From: Thermoplasmata archaeon
Lineage (GTDB): Archaea; Thermoplasmatota; Thermoplasmata; Lutacidiplasmatales; UBA184
Assembly: GCA_022750415.1 (NCBI GenBank)
Contig: JAKIVT010000005.1
Span: 1-46,692 of the forward strand
DNA: 46,692 nucleotides
Direction: 5' to 3'
Both the position numbers and the translations under genes were made by a program. This document shows, piece after piece, positions 9,447 through 15,992 of this stretch; positions within the stretch are counted from its first letter, which is position 1; the number at the start of each line of letters is the position of its first letter. The notes beneath the pieces were generated by a model. That model saw nothing but the letters and a program-made list of their open reading frames with translations. It was not told the origin of the DNA and did no database searches.

Positions 9447-10676
9447 CTACGGCTCGCCCGTTGCCTCGCGGATCTTGGCCTCGAGCTCCCCGTCGACGGC
9501 GGGGTCCTCGTCGTCCTTGGCTCCGGCGCGCGCGTTCCGACGCCGGCGGGTCCGGCGCTCGTCGCGCGATTTGCGGGTCTGGGCGACCAGGTCGTCGAGC
9601 GCCTGCTGGATCGAGGCAAAGAAGTTCCATCCGGTCTCGGTCGCGTGGAAGACCCCGTCGTCGGTGTCGAGCCGGGCCTGGACCGTGGCGTCCCCGGCCC
9701 GGTGGGTCGCGTGGGGCGTGATGTGCAGGCTGAGCAGGACGGGGCGGGTGTTGCGGGCGATGTGCCGCAGCGACTTCGCGACCAACCGGTCGACCTCGGT
9801 GATGATCGTCGGGTCGCCGGAGGCTCGGAGCCCGTGGATCTGGACGTACACGTCGTCGACGTTCGGCTCCGAATCGACCGAGTCGCCGAGGGCGAGACCG
9901 AGAATGTCCGCCTGCGAGACGACGCCGGTCGGGCGCCCGTCCTCGACCACGAAGACGCTCGAGACCTTCTCCCGGGTCATCAACCGGGCCGCCGCGCCGG
10001 TGGTCGTCCCGCGGGGGACGGTCAGGGCGGGCGAGTGCATGATCGTCCCAACCTCGACGTCGAGGGCGTTCCCCGGGCGCTCCGCGTCCTTCTTCCCGCC
10101 GGCGGTCGGCCGCCAGAGGACCCGGCTCAGGTCGGCGACCCCGACGGCGCCCACCAAATGGCCCTTCCGGTCGACGACCGGGAGCGGGTGCTCCTCGAGG
10201 AGGCGGATTTGGTGGAGGAGCATGCCGCACGACTCGGATTCCTGGATGAGGAGCCCAGGGGGGCTCGCCACTTCCTCCACGAGGTGGGCCGCGATCAACG
10301 GCATATCGGGGATGACGCGGACCAGGTCGGTGCGCGAGACGATCCCGAGGAGCTCTCCTTTCTTGCCGACCACGGGGGCGGCGCGAAGGCTGTTGGCGAG
10401 GAGCTGCTCGGCGATGTCACGGAACGTGGTCTGCGGCGTGACGAGCGGAGGGAGGATCAGCAGGTGCTCGACCTTGGTGGTAAGCGGGAGGTTCGTCCGG
10501 CGGGCGAGCGACTCGATCGTGATGAGGCCGACGAGCCGGTTGTTCCGGAGGACCGGGATCTCGTGGATCCCCTTCTCCCGCATCAGTCCGAGCGCCCGGG
10601 AGACCGCGGCGTCCGTCGACAACGTGATCGGATTCGGGGTCATCAACTCGCGCGCGGTCGGTCCGTCGGTGGACAT
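9447..10676 (-). CDS. Four-CBS-domain protein with a C-terminal HPF/S30AE-like domain
   Basis: A 409-residue soluble protein. Four CBS motifs appear in order: 'ARELMTPNPITLSTDAAVSR', 'LILPPLVTPQTTFRDIAEQL', 'EVASPPGLLIQESESCGMLL' and 'VGTIMHSPALTVPRGTTTGA'. CBS pairs usually bind adenosyl nucleotides. From about residue 285 the sequence has a hibernation-promoting-factor-like pattern: 'VYVQIHGLRASGDPTIITEV', then beta strands, then 'SIQQALDDLVAQTRKSRDERR' and a basic tail. It is therefore a candidate energy-sensing ribosome-associated factor (inference). CBS-domain proteins have been reported as archaeal ribosome hibernation factors, to my knowledge. The start at ATG 10676 is supported by a TATA-like element 30 bases upstream; the track's earlier start would run into the GNAT gene. 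Confidence 0.85.
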   Translation of the reverse strand: MSTDGPTARELMTPNPITLSTDAAVSRALGLMREKGIHEIPVLRNNRLVGLITIESLARRTNLPLTTKVEHLLILPPLVTPQTTFRDIAEQLLANSLRAAPVVGKKGELLGIVSRTDLVRVIPDMPLIAAHLVEEVASPPGLLIQESESCGMLLHQIRLLEEHPLPVVDRKGHLVGAVGVADLSRVLWRPTAGGKKDAERPGNALDVEVGTIMHSPALTVPRGTTTGAAARLMTREKVSSVFVVEDGRPTGVVSQADILGLALGDSVDSEPNVDDVYVQIHGLRASGDPTIITEVDRLVAKSLRHIARNTRPVLLSLHITPHATHRAGDATVQARLDTDDGVFHATETGWNFFASIQQALDDLVAQTRKSRDERRTRRRRNARAGAKDDEDPAVDGELEAKIREATGEP

Positions 10677-10703
10677 GTTCGATTCCGGATGGCGGGCCGG
10701 GGG

Positions 10704-10710
10704 CATAGCG
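10704..10710 (-). promoter_or_regulatory. TATA-like element for the CBS-HPF-like gene
   Basis: The minus strand reads 'cgctatg' in the gap before the CBS gene, predicting initiation about four bases before ATG 10676. Confidence 0.35.
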
Positions 10711-10722
10711 TTTGGGCGGGCC

Positions 10723-11229
10723 CTAGCGGAGGTCGCGGGCCATCTGGTAGCCGCTCTCCCCATCGGAGTAGTAGCCGCGCAAGAGGTCCGTCACGCCGAA
10801 TCGGAACCGGGTGTAGAAGCGGATCGCGGACACGTTCGAGACCCGGACCTCGAGGGTGGCGCGACGCATCCCCCGCACGCGGCATCGCTCGAGGAACTCG
10901 TTCATGAGCGCGGTGCCGACGCCCCGGGTCCGCCAATTCCGTTCGACGGCGAACATCAGGATCCGGGCCTCGCCCTCGATCTGGGTGACGCCCAGGAGGA
11001 ACCCGACCGGGGTGCCGGAGGGGTCCGCGGCGATGAGGAATCCGGACGGCCACTGCTGGCTGAGGGAGAAGTATAGCGACGAGTCGTAGTGCTCGTGCAA
11101 CGACTCCGCGACGATGTGGGACACGACCGGTACGTCCCGGGGCTGGAACCCCCGAAGCGTGGCGCCGGGCGCACTCGCCGGCACGGTCGACTGTTGCGCG
11201 CGGTCGGCGGATTCAGCGATACATCTCAC
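10723..11229 (-). CDS. GNAT-family N-acetyltransferase (RimI-like)
   Basis: A 168-residue GNAT acetyltransferase. The acetyl-CoA-binding motif A reads 'FAVERNWRTRGVGTALMNEF' near residue 95, followed by 'RATLEVRVSNVSAIRFYTR', the motif B strand and helix found in RimI-type N-terminal protein acetyltransferases. The N-terminal 25 residues look disordered. It overlaps the PAC2-gene stop by 17 bases, so the genes are likely co-transcribed. RimI/Ard1-like protein N-terminal acetylation fits the protein-biogenesis neighbourhood, but the substrate is inferred. Confidence 0.85.
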   Translation of the reverse strand: MRCIAESADRAQQSTVPASAPGATLRGFQPRDVPVVSHIVAESLHEHYDSSLYFSLSQQWPSGFLIAADPSGTPVGFLLGVTQIEGEARILMFAVERNWRTRGVGTALMNEFLERCRVRGMRRATLEVRVSNVSAIRFYTRFRFGVTDLLRGYYSDGESGYQMARDLR

Positions 11230-11995
11230 CCGGCCCTGAGGTCTCCGGCGTCCGGATCTTCGCCATGGACTGCTGCTGCTGCTGGAGCGAGTGGCGGACC
11301 TCCCCTTCGATCTCCGCCGCCTTTTCCCGGAGGGGCTTCGTGTCGAGGACGAGCATCGGCACGAGCGGATTGATCGTCTCGATCACCTTCGCGGCCGCCC
11401 GGGCGTCCGGGTAATCCTTGTGGGCCTGGGCGACGAGGCAAAGGACCGGGGTCTGGCGACCAATCGCGCTGAGGAGCAGCCCGCCGGCGAACCCGGTGAC
11501 GACGCCGTTGGCCGGCTCGAAGTGGTACTTCGCCAGAAGGGGCGCGGCCGCCCGGTTCGCCATCGCGACCACACGGGCATCTCCTCGGACCTCCTCGTCC
11601 ATCGGCTGTCCCTCGACCGCGACGAGGAGCTCGATCCCCTTCGCTTCGGTCCAGTCGATGAGGAGTCGGCTGAGCCGGTTCAACATCTCCGGCGGCGGCT
11701 GGATGTCGGAGATGCCGACGACCAGCTGTTCGCAACGGCGGTCGACGCCGCAGACGACCTTCGACGCGTAGAATCGGACTGGGGCGCTGACGACCCCCTC
11801 TTCCATGATCACCGTCGGGGGGAACTCCTCGCTGACCATGTACGCGACATTGGTCATGTCGAGGGCGTGGACGAGGTAGGAGGCGGCGACCGACCCGACC
11901 AGGCCGTGGGTGGGGAACCCGATGACCATCATCGCCCCCTTGAGCGACTCGTCCCGGGTGTCGATGATTTTCAGGTCGTCCATCACCAGCGCCAC
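11213..11995 (-). CDS. PAC2-family proteasome assembly chaperone-like protein
   Basis: A 260-residue member of the PAC2 family (archaeal PbaB-like). Visible family features are 'MMVIGFPTHGLVGSVAASYL' near residue 22, 'EEFPPTVIMEEG' near 57, and 'GFAGGLLLSAIGRQTPVLCL' near 167. A C-terminal helix with a 'LQQQQQSM' stretch follows. Relatives are ATP-independent chaperones that assist proteasome assembly or other oligomers (established for some). GTG at 11995 has a strong 'ggaggagg' ribosome-binding site four bases upstream; ATG 11983 is an alternative. It heads the minus-strand cluster leading to GNAT, CBS-HPF, NAC and NUDIX-Dph2. Confidence 0.88.
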   Translation of the reverse strand: MALVMDDLKIIDTRDESLKGAMMVIGFPTHGLVGSVAASYLVHALDMTNVAYMVSEEFPPTVIMEEGVVSAPVRFYASKVVCGVDRRCEQLVVGISDIQPPPEMLNRLSRLLIDWTEAKGIELLVAVEGQPMDEEVRGDARVVAMANRAAAPLLAKYHFEPANGVVTGFAGGLLLSAIGRQTPVLCLVAQAHKDYPDARAAAKVIETINPLVPMLVLDTKPLREKAAEIEGEVRHSLQQQQQSMAKIRTPETSGPGEMYR

Positions 11996-12029
11996 GGTTC
12001 CTCCTCCGGGAAGAACGATGCCGCTCCGG

Positions 12030-12038
12030 ACTTAAACC
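12030..12038 (-). promoter_or_regulatory. TATA-like element for the PAC2-led cluster
   Basis: The minus strand reads 'gtttaagtc', with predicted initiation near 12008, just before the 'ggaggagg' ribosome-binding site at 12000-12007. It is the promoter candidate for the whole proteostasis cluster. Confidence 0.5.
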
Positions 12039-12068
12039 GTTGGTTCGTCGATTCCGTCGGACCGGAAC

Positions 12069-12425
12069 CTACGTTCCGCGACTTCTCGCTCTCGGGCGGT
12101 CCTCGCGAAGCCAACCGGCCAACGGAAGCAGGCTCCGGTAGAGTTCCGTCCCCACCGGCGTGAGGTCGTACGCCACGGGAGCCCCCCGAAACAGTTCCGT
12201 CGTGCTGCGGACGATGAGCCGTTCCCGCTCGAGGGCGCGCAACGTCGACGTCAGTGTCGCCGGGCTCACACGGGGCAGCGACCGCTGAATCGGGCCGAAC
12301 CGGAGCTGTCCGTTGTGGCCGAGGAGGGTGACCACACACATTGCCCACTTCTTCCCCACCACGTCGATGAGCCCGACCGGCGGACAGGGGCAATTGTAGA
12401 CCCCCTCGCAACACTCGGCGTCCAC
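12069..12425 (-). CDS. HxlR-family winged-helix regulator with Cys-rich N-terminus
   Basis: A 118-residue HxlR-type repressor or activator. The winged-helix core reads 'GLIDVVGKKWAMCVVTLLGH' then 'FGPIQRSLPRVSPATLTSTL' and 'PVAYDLTPVGTELYRSLLPL'. The N-terminus holds 'AECCEGVYNCPCPPVG', a Cys cluster able to bind a soft metal or arsenite (inference). GTG 12425 is chosen because the palindromic TATA element is centred 26 bases upstream, predicting a leaderless mRNA. ATG 12461 (track, +12 residues) lies inside the operator and upstream of that TATA, so it is less likely. It is divergent from the Cys-peptide/arsC-like/aquaporin operon and probably controls it. Confidence 0.85.
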   Translation of the reverse strand: MDAECCEGVYNCPCPPVGLIDVVGKKWAMCVVTLLGHNGQLRFGPIQRSLPRVSPATLTSTLRALERERLIVRSTTELFRGAPVAYDLTPVGTELYRSLLPLAGWLREDRPRARSRGT

Positions 12426-12446
12426 TTCGCTCGTACGTAGCGGCGG

Positions 12447-12454
12447 GTTATAAC
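12447..12454. promoter_or_regulatory. Palindromic bidirectional TATA box between regulator and arsenic-type operon
   Basis: 'gttataac' is identical on both strands. Its centre lies about 26 bases from the GTG of the HxlR gene on one side and about 26 bases from the ribosome-binding site of the Cys-peptide gene on the other, so one element can serve both directions. Confidence 0.6.
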
Positions 12455-12473
12455 ACTTCATTCCTTGAAGTGT
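12453..12473. promoter_or_regulatory. Perfect inverted repeat, probable HxlR operator
   Basis: 'acacttca'-5 bases-'tgaagtgt' is a perfect 8-base inverted repeat. It overlaps the last two bases of the shared TATA box and fills the space up to the plus-strand initiation point. A dimeric winged-helix repressor bound here would block polymerase recruitment. Binding by the neighbouring HxlR protein is inferred. Confidence 0.65.
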
Positions 12474-12485
12474 CGGAGGTGCGCC

Positions 12486-12587
12486 ATGAGCGGAACTGAG
12501 AACTGCGGCCCATGCTGCTGCTGCTGCTGCTGCAAGTGCGATTGCAGCGAGTCGACCAGCAAGCCGGGCTGCTGCCGGAGCGCGTGA
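12486..12587 (+). CDS. 33-residue Cys-rich metallothionein-like peptide
   Basis: This short ORF is absent from the track. It encodes 33 residues with 12 cysteines, including seven in a row ('NCGPCCCCCCCKCDC') and a C-terminal 'PGCCRSA'. Evidence for translation is a near-ideal Shine-Dalgarno 'ggaggt' five bases before the ATG, a promoter at the right distance, and a GTGA overlap joining it to the arsenate-reductase-like gene. Such thiol density suggests soft-metal or arsenite binding, as in metallothioneins (inference). I recognise no named family. The main alternative is that a TGC-repeat tract happens to be open, with the signals serving the next gene. Confidence 0.65.
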   Translation: MSGTENCGPCCCCCCCKCDCSESTSKPGCCRSA

Positions 12588-13027
12588 CCGCCGAACGTCG
12601 GGTGGTGTTCGTCTGCGTGGAGAACGCGGCGCGCTCGCTGATGGCCGAGGCGATCTTCAACGCGGAGCCCCCCGCCGGTTGGGCAGCCGGATCCGCGGGA
12701 ACGCGACCGGCGGCCCAGCCGAACCCCCGCACCGAGCGGTTCCTCCGCGAGATCGGCCTCGAGCTCCCGCCCCACCCCCCGCAAGAACTCACGGCCTCGG
12801 GGCTCGATGCGGCCAACCTCATCGTCACGATGGGCTGTCTCGATGACGCGAGCTGCCCGGCGAATCTCCGCCGTCGGGAACTGCGAGATTGGAAGCTCCC
12901 GGACCCGCGCATACTCGACGACGACGGATTCCGTGCGGTGCGGGACGAGATCCGTCGCCGGATCCGGGAACTGGCCCGCGAGTTGAGGGCCGGTCCGGAT
13001 AGCCCCCGCGCGGGGCCCACGACGTGA
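12584..13027 (+). CDS. arsC: Low-molecular-weight phosphatase-type arsenate reductase
   Basis: A 147-residue protein of the LMW protein-tyrosine-phosphatase fold. The phosphate/arsenate loop reads 'VVFVCVENAARSLMAEA' (C-x5-R-S) at residues 7-23. A second Cys pair in 'VTMGCLDDASCPAN' is placed like the resolving cysteines of thioredoxin-coupled arsenate reductases. The acidic 'LPDPR' loop follows. It would reduce As(V) to As(III). The start is GTG 12584, overlapping the stop of the Cys-peptide gene; the track's start at 12512 translates the TGC repeat in the wrong frame as poly-Leu. The stop overlaps the aquaporin start (GTGA). A protein phosphatase role cannot be excluded. Confidence 0.82.
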   Translation: MTAERRVVFVCVENAARSLMAEAIFNAEPPAGWAAGSAGTRPAAQPNPRTERFLREIGLELPPHPPQELTASGLDAANLIVTMGCLDDASCPANLRRRELRDWKLPDPRILDDDGFRAVRDEIRRRIRELARELRAGPDSPRAGPTT

Positions 13028-13689
13028 CGTTCGAGCTCCGCACTCGACTCCTCGCCGAGGTGGCCGGCACCGCCCTCTTGGTCGGGATCGGCACGGGCGC
13101 GATTGTCGCGACGACCGGCGTCGGGAGCGGACGCTTCGCGATCCTGGCGTTCGCCTGGTTCGTCGCGGTCACGATTCCCGTCTTCGCGTTCGCCTCCGTC
13201 TCCGGCTCGGAGATCAACCCGGTCGTGACCCTCGCCCTCGTCCTGGACGGACGCCGACCCCGGCGAGAGGCGTTCCTCTACGGGGCGGCGCAGCTCGCCG
13301 GCGCCTTTCTCGGGAGTGCGCTCGTCGGGCTCGCTTCCGGAAGCTTCGCCCATCTGGGGGCGACCACCCCGGCCGACGGCAATGTGCTGCGGACGTTTCT
13401 CCTCGAGTTCGCCTTCACCTTTGCCCTCATCGTCACGGTCTTGGCGCTCGTGCGGGTCGGTCCTGGCCGGGCCCGTTGGCGGCTGACGTGGCCCGGCGCG
13501 GTGGTCGCGGTCTCGACGTTCCTGATCGGTCCGTGGACCGGAAGCTCGCTCAACCCGGCTCGTACCCTCGGCCCGGCAGTCCTCTCGGCGGCGTACTCCG
13601 ACCTGTGGGTCTACCTGGTCGCCACGCCCCTCGCCGCAGTCGTCGCGGCCATGGCGGTCCGGACCGGCGAGCGGCTCCGGGGCCGTTAG
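13024..13689 (+). CDS. MIP-family aquaporin/aquaglyceroporin
   Basis: A 221-residue channel with six hydrophobic helices. Two half-membrane loops carry the family boxes 'SGSEINPVVTLAL' (NPV instead of NPA) near residue 67 and 'TGSSLNPARTLGP' near 178. Members conduct water, glycerol or neutral metalloids such as As(OH)3. Its position directly after an arsC-like gene resembles bacterial operons in which an aquaglyceroporin (AqpS type) lets arsenite leave the cell down its gradient (established for Sinorhizobium). No ArsB or Acr3 pump is visible here. GTG start, four-base overlap with the upstream stop. Confidence 0.9.
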   Translation: MTFELRTRLLAEVAGTALLVGIGTGAIVATTGVGSGRFAILAFAWFVAVTIPVFAFASVSGSEINPVVTLALVLDGRRPRREAFLYGAAQLAGAFLGSALVGLASGSFAHLGATTPADGNVLRTFLLEFAFTFALIVTVLALVRVGPGRARWRLTWPGAVVAVSTFLIGPWTGSSLNPARTLGPAVLSAAYSDLWVYLVATPLAAVVAAMAVRTGERLRGR

Positions 13690-13690
13690 G

Positions 13691-13698
13691 CTAAATAT
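13691..13698 (+). promoter_or_regulatory. TATA box for the sulfoquinovose synthase gene
   Basis: 'ctaaatat', directly after the aquaporin stop, is centred 28 bases before ATG 13723 and predicts a near-leaderless transcript. Confidence 0.6.
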
Positions 13699-13722
13699 CC
13701 CGAGACCCCCGTTCTTCCCGAA

Positions 13723-14973
13723 ATGAAGGTCCTCATCACGGGGATCGACGGGTACTCCGGCTGGCCGCTCGCTCTCCACCTGCTACGGAGAGGCCACGAG
13801 GTCGTCGGGATCGACAATTTCGTTACCCGAAAGCGGGTGAAGGAGGTCGGCAGTTGGTCCGCCACCCCGATCGGCTCGTTCGCGAAGCGCCAGGAGGCCG
13901 TCGACCGGCTCCTCGGAAAGAAGATCACGTTCTACAAGGGGGACATGACGAAGTTCCCGTTCGTCGTCGACGTCCTCCGACGGGAAAAACCCGACACGAT
14001 CGTCCACCTCGCCGAGCAGCGGAGCGCTCCGTACTCGATGATTGACGTGGACCACGCCGTCCGGACGCAGGTCGAGAACATCACCGGGACCCTTCACCTG
14101 CTCTACGCGATCCGGGAGGCGACGCCCGAGTCCCACCTCGTGAAGATGGGGACGATGGGCGAGTACGGAACCCCGAACGTCGATATTCCGGAGGGGTTCT
14201 TCGAGATCGACTACAACGGGAAGCACGACCGGCTTCCCTTCCCCCGCCAAGCGGGCTCCTGGTACCACTGGAGCAAGGTGTTCGATTCCGGCGACGTGAT
14301 GTTCGCCACCAAGATCTGGAACCTGAAATCGACCGACGTCATGCAGGGGATCATCTACGGGACCCGGACCCCCGAGATCACCGACGACGCCCTGCTGACC
14401 CGGTTCGATTTCGACGAGACGTGGGGGACCGCCCTGAACCGGTTCGCCGTCGAGGCCGTCCTCGGACTCCCCATCACCCCGTACGGGAAGGGGGGCCAGG
14501 TCCGCGGGTTCATCGCGCTCGAGGACTCGATGCAATCGCTCCGCCTCGCGGTGGAGAACCCGGCGAAATCGGGCGAGTACCGGGTCTTCAACCAGTTCGA
14601 CGCCGCCTACACGATCAACGACCTTGCCGAGCTCACCCACCGAGTCGCCCGCGACCTGGGGCTCAACCCGCGAATCGAGCACCCCCCCGACCCGCGGGTC
14701 GAGGCGGAGCAGCACTACTACAACCCGATCCACGAGAATCTGCCCGCCCTCGGCTACAAACGGAGCCGGAATCTCGAGGAGGTCCTTCGCGAGATCTTCA
14801 AGGACCTGATCCGATTCCGCCGGCGACTCGAGAAGCGGCGGCACGTCGTTATGCCGACCGTCGACTGGCGCCAGGGCGACAACACGGCGAGCCTCGGAGC
14901 GCGTCACTCGGGCGGCCCGGCCGCCCCCACGCCCCCGACGGCCTCCGAGGACCCATCCCGGACCCCGGCCTAG
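13723..14973 (+). CDS. agl3: UDP-sulfoquinovose synthase (SQD1/Agl3-like)
   Basis: A 416-residue short-chain-dehydrogenase-type enzyme that makes UDP-sulfoquinovose from UDP-glucose and sulfite. The Rossmann start is 'MKVLITGIDGYSGWPLALHL'. 'VHLAEQRSAPYSMIDVDHAV', 'LVKMGTMGEYGTPNVDIPEG' and 'WYHWSKVFDSG' match plant and archaeal SQD1, including the catalytic Thr and Y-x3-K. 'NRFAVEAVLGLPITPYGKGG' and 'DPRVEAEQHYYNP' also match. The last ~35 residues form a Pro/Thr/Ser-rich tail. In Sulfolobus, Agl3 supplies sulfoquinovose for N-glycans (established). The next gene, a GalU-like enzyme, could provide its UDP-glucose substrate. Confidence 0.93.
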   Translation: MKVLITGIDGYSGWPLALHLLRRGHEVVGIDNFVTRKRVKEVGSWSATPIGSFAKRQEAVDRLLGKKITFYKGDMTKFPFVVDVLRREKPDTIVHLAEQRSAPYSMIDVDHAVRTQVENITGTLHLLYAIREATPESHLVKMGTMGEYGTPNVDIPEGFFEIDYNGKHDRLPFPRQAGSWYHWSKVFDSGDVMFATKIWNLKSTDVMQGIIYGTRTPEITDDALLTRFDFDETWGTALNRFAVEAVLGLPITPYGKGGQVRGFIALEDSMQSLRLAVENPAKSGEYRVFNQFDAAYTINDLAELTHRVARDLGLNPRIEHPPDPRVEAEQHYYNPIHENLPALGYKRSRNLEEVLREIFKDLIRFRRRLEKRRHVVMPTVDWRQGDNTASLGARHSGGPAAPTPPTASEDPSRTPA

Positions 14974-14978
14974 TCCCG

Positions 14979-15863
14979 ATGCGCGGCGTCGTCACCCTCG
15001 CGGGCGAGGGGACGAGGATGCTCCCTTGGAGCCGGGGGTTGCGGAAGGAGTTCCTGCCACTCTACGACCGGGCGGAGACCGGGGAAACGGTCCTCAAACC
15101 GGTCGCCCACCTCGTCCTCGAGACGATGGTCGCGGCGGGGATCGACGACGTCACGCTCGTCGTCGGCGCCAAGGACCTCGCGTTCGTCCAGAACTACTTC
15201 ACCATCGACCGGGAGCTCTTGCAGCGGCACGCCCGCCACGCCGAGCGTCTCGCGGAGACGGAGCGGTTCTACAGCACCCTTCGGGACCTCCGGATCCGAT
15301 TCGCCGTCCAGCCCGCGCCGCGGGGGTTCGGCGACGCCGTCGCCCACGCCGAGGCGTTCGTCGCCGAGGGCCCCTTCGTTCTCCACGCCGGCGACGCCGT
15401 CCTGATCGAACCCCGCCGGGGAGCCCTGCTCCGGTCGATGGGAGCGTTGCTCGAACGGGAGCAGCTCGACGCGGTGCTCTTGGTCCGCAAGGTGAGCGAC
15501 CCGCGGCGGTACGGCGTCGTCGAGGGGCGGCCGGACGGCCGGGAGGGCGGCTTGCAGCGACTGGTCGTCACGGGGATGGAGGAGAAGCCGACGAAGCCCC
15601 GTTCCCAGTGGGCGGCCACCGCCGCCTACGCGTTCTCCCACCGACTGTTCGACGCCCTGCGAGCGCTCGGAGGGTCGGGGCCGACTGGGGAGATCGAACT
15701 CACGGATGCGATCCGCGCGTTGATCGCGGACGGCCACGTCGCGGCGCTCGTCCTCACCCCCTCCGCCGGCGAATGGCGGAGCGTCGGGTCCCCGGAAGGG
15801 TTCCAGCTCGCGCTCGACCGGACCCGACGGCGCGCCCACCTGAGCGGGAAGGACCCGCCCTGA
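14979..15863 (+). CDS. GalU-like UTP-glucose-1-phosphate uridylyltransferase
   Basis: A 294-residue nucleotidyltransferase whose family makes NDP-hexoses. The nucleotide loop reads 'VTLAGEGTRMLPWSRGLRKE' at residues 4-23, with Arg-Lys-Glu where GalU has Pro-Lys-Glu. Further matches are 'PVAHLVLETMVAAGIDDVTL', 'FAVQPAPRGFGDAVAHAEAF', 'FVLHAGDAVLIEP' and 'GMEEKPTKPRSQWAATAAYA'. The start is ATG 14979, five bases after the agl3 stop; the track's longer ORF translates agl3 in the wrong frame. UDP-glucose is the expected product given the SQD1-like neighbour, but dTDP-glucose is possible. Confidence 0.88.
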   Translation: MRGVVTLAGEGTRMLPWSRGLRKEFLPLYDRAETGETVLKPVAHLVLETMVAAGIDDVTLVVGAKDLAFVQNYFTIDRELLQRHARHAERLAETERFYSTLRDLRIRFAVQPAPRGFGDAVAHAEAFVAEGPFVLHAGDAVLIEPRRGALLRSMGALLEREQLDAVLLVRKVSDPRRYGVVEGRPDGREGGLQRLVVTGMEEKPTKPRSQWAATAAYAFSHRLFDALRALGGSGPTGEIELTDAIRALIADGHVAALVLTPSAGEWRSVGSPEGFQLALDRTRRRAHLSGKDPP

Positions 15864-15992
15864 GCCCCGGCCGGACCGGATATCGACAATCGTCGATTCG
15901 GGCCGGGGGAACGATTAAGGGGTCTCTTCCCATCCCCCCGGTATTACCGCGTCCCGGATTTCTCGTCGGACGGGGAGGATCGTCCGCCGCCA

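Noticed and set aside
12512-12583. Track start of the arsC ORF ('MLLLLLLQ...')
   Set aside because: This is the TGC repeat of the Cys-peptide gene read in another frame. The GTG at 12584 overlapping the peptide's stop gives a normal phosphatase N-terminus.
14421-14978. N-terminal extension of the GalU-like ORF
   Set aside because: Out-of-frame translation of the sulfoquinovose synthase gene; family N-terminus begins at ATG 14979.
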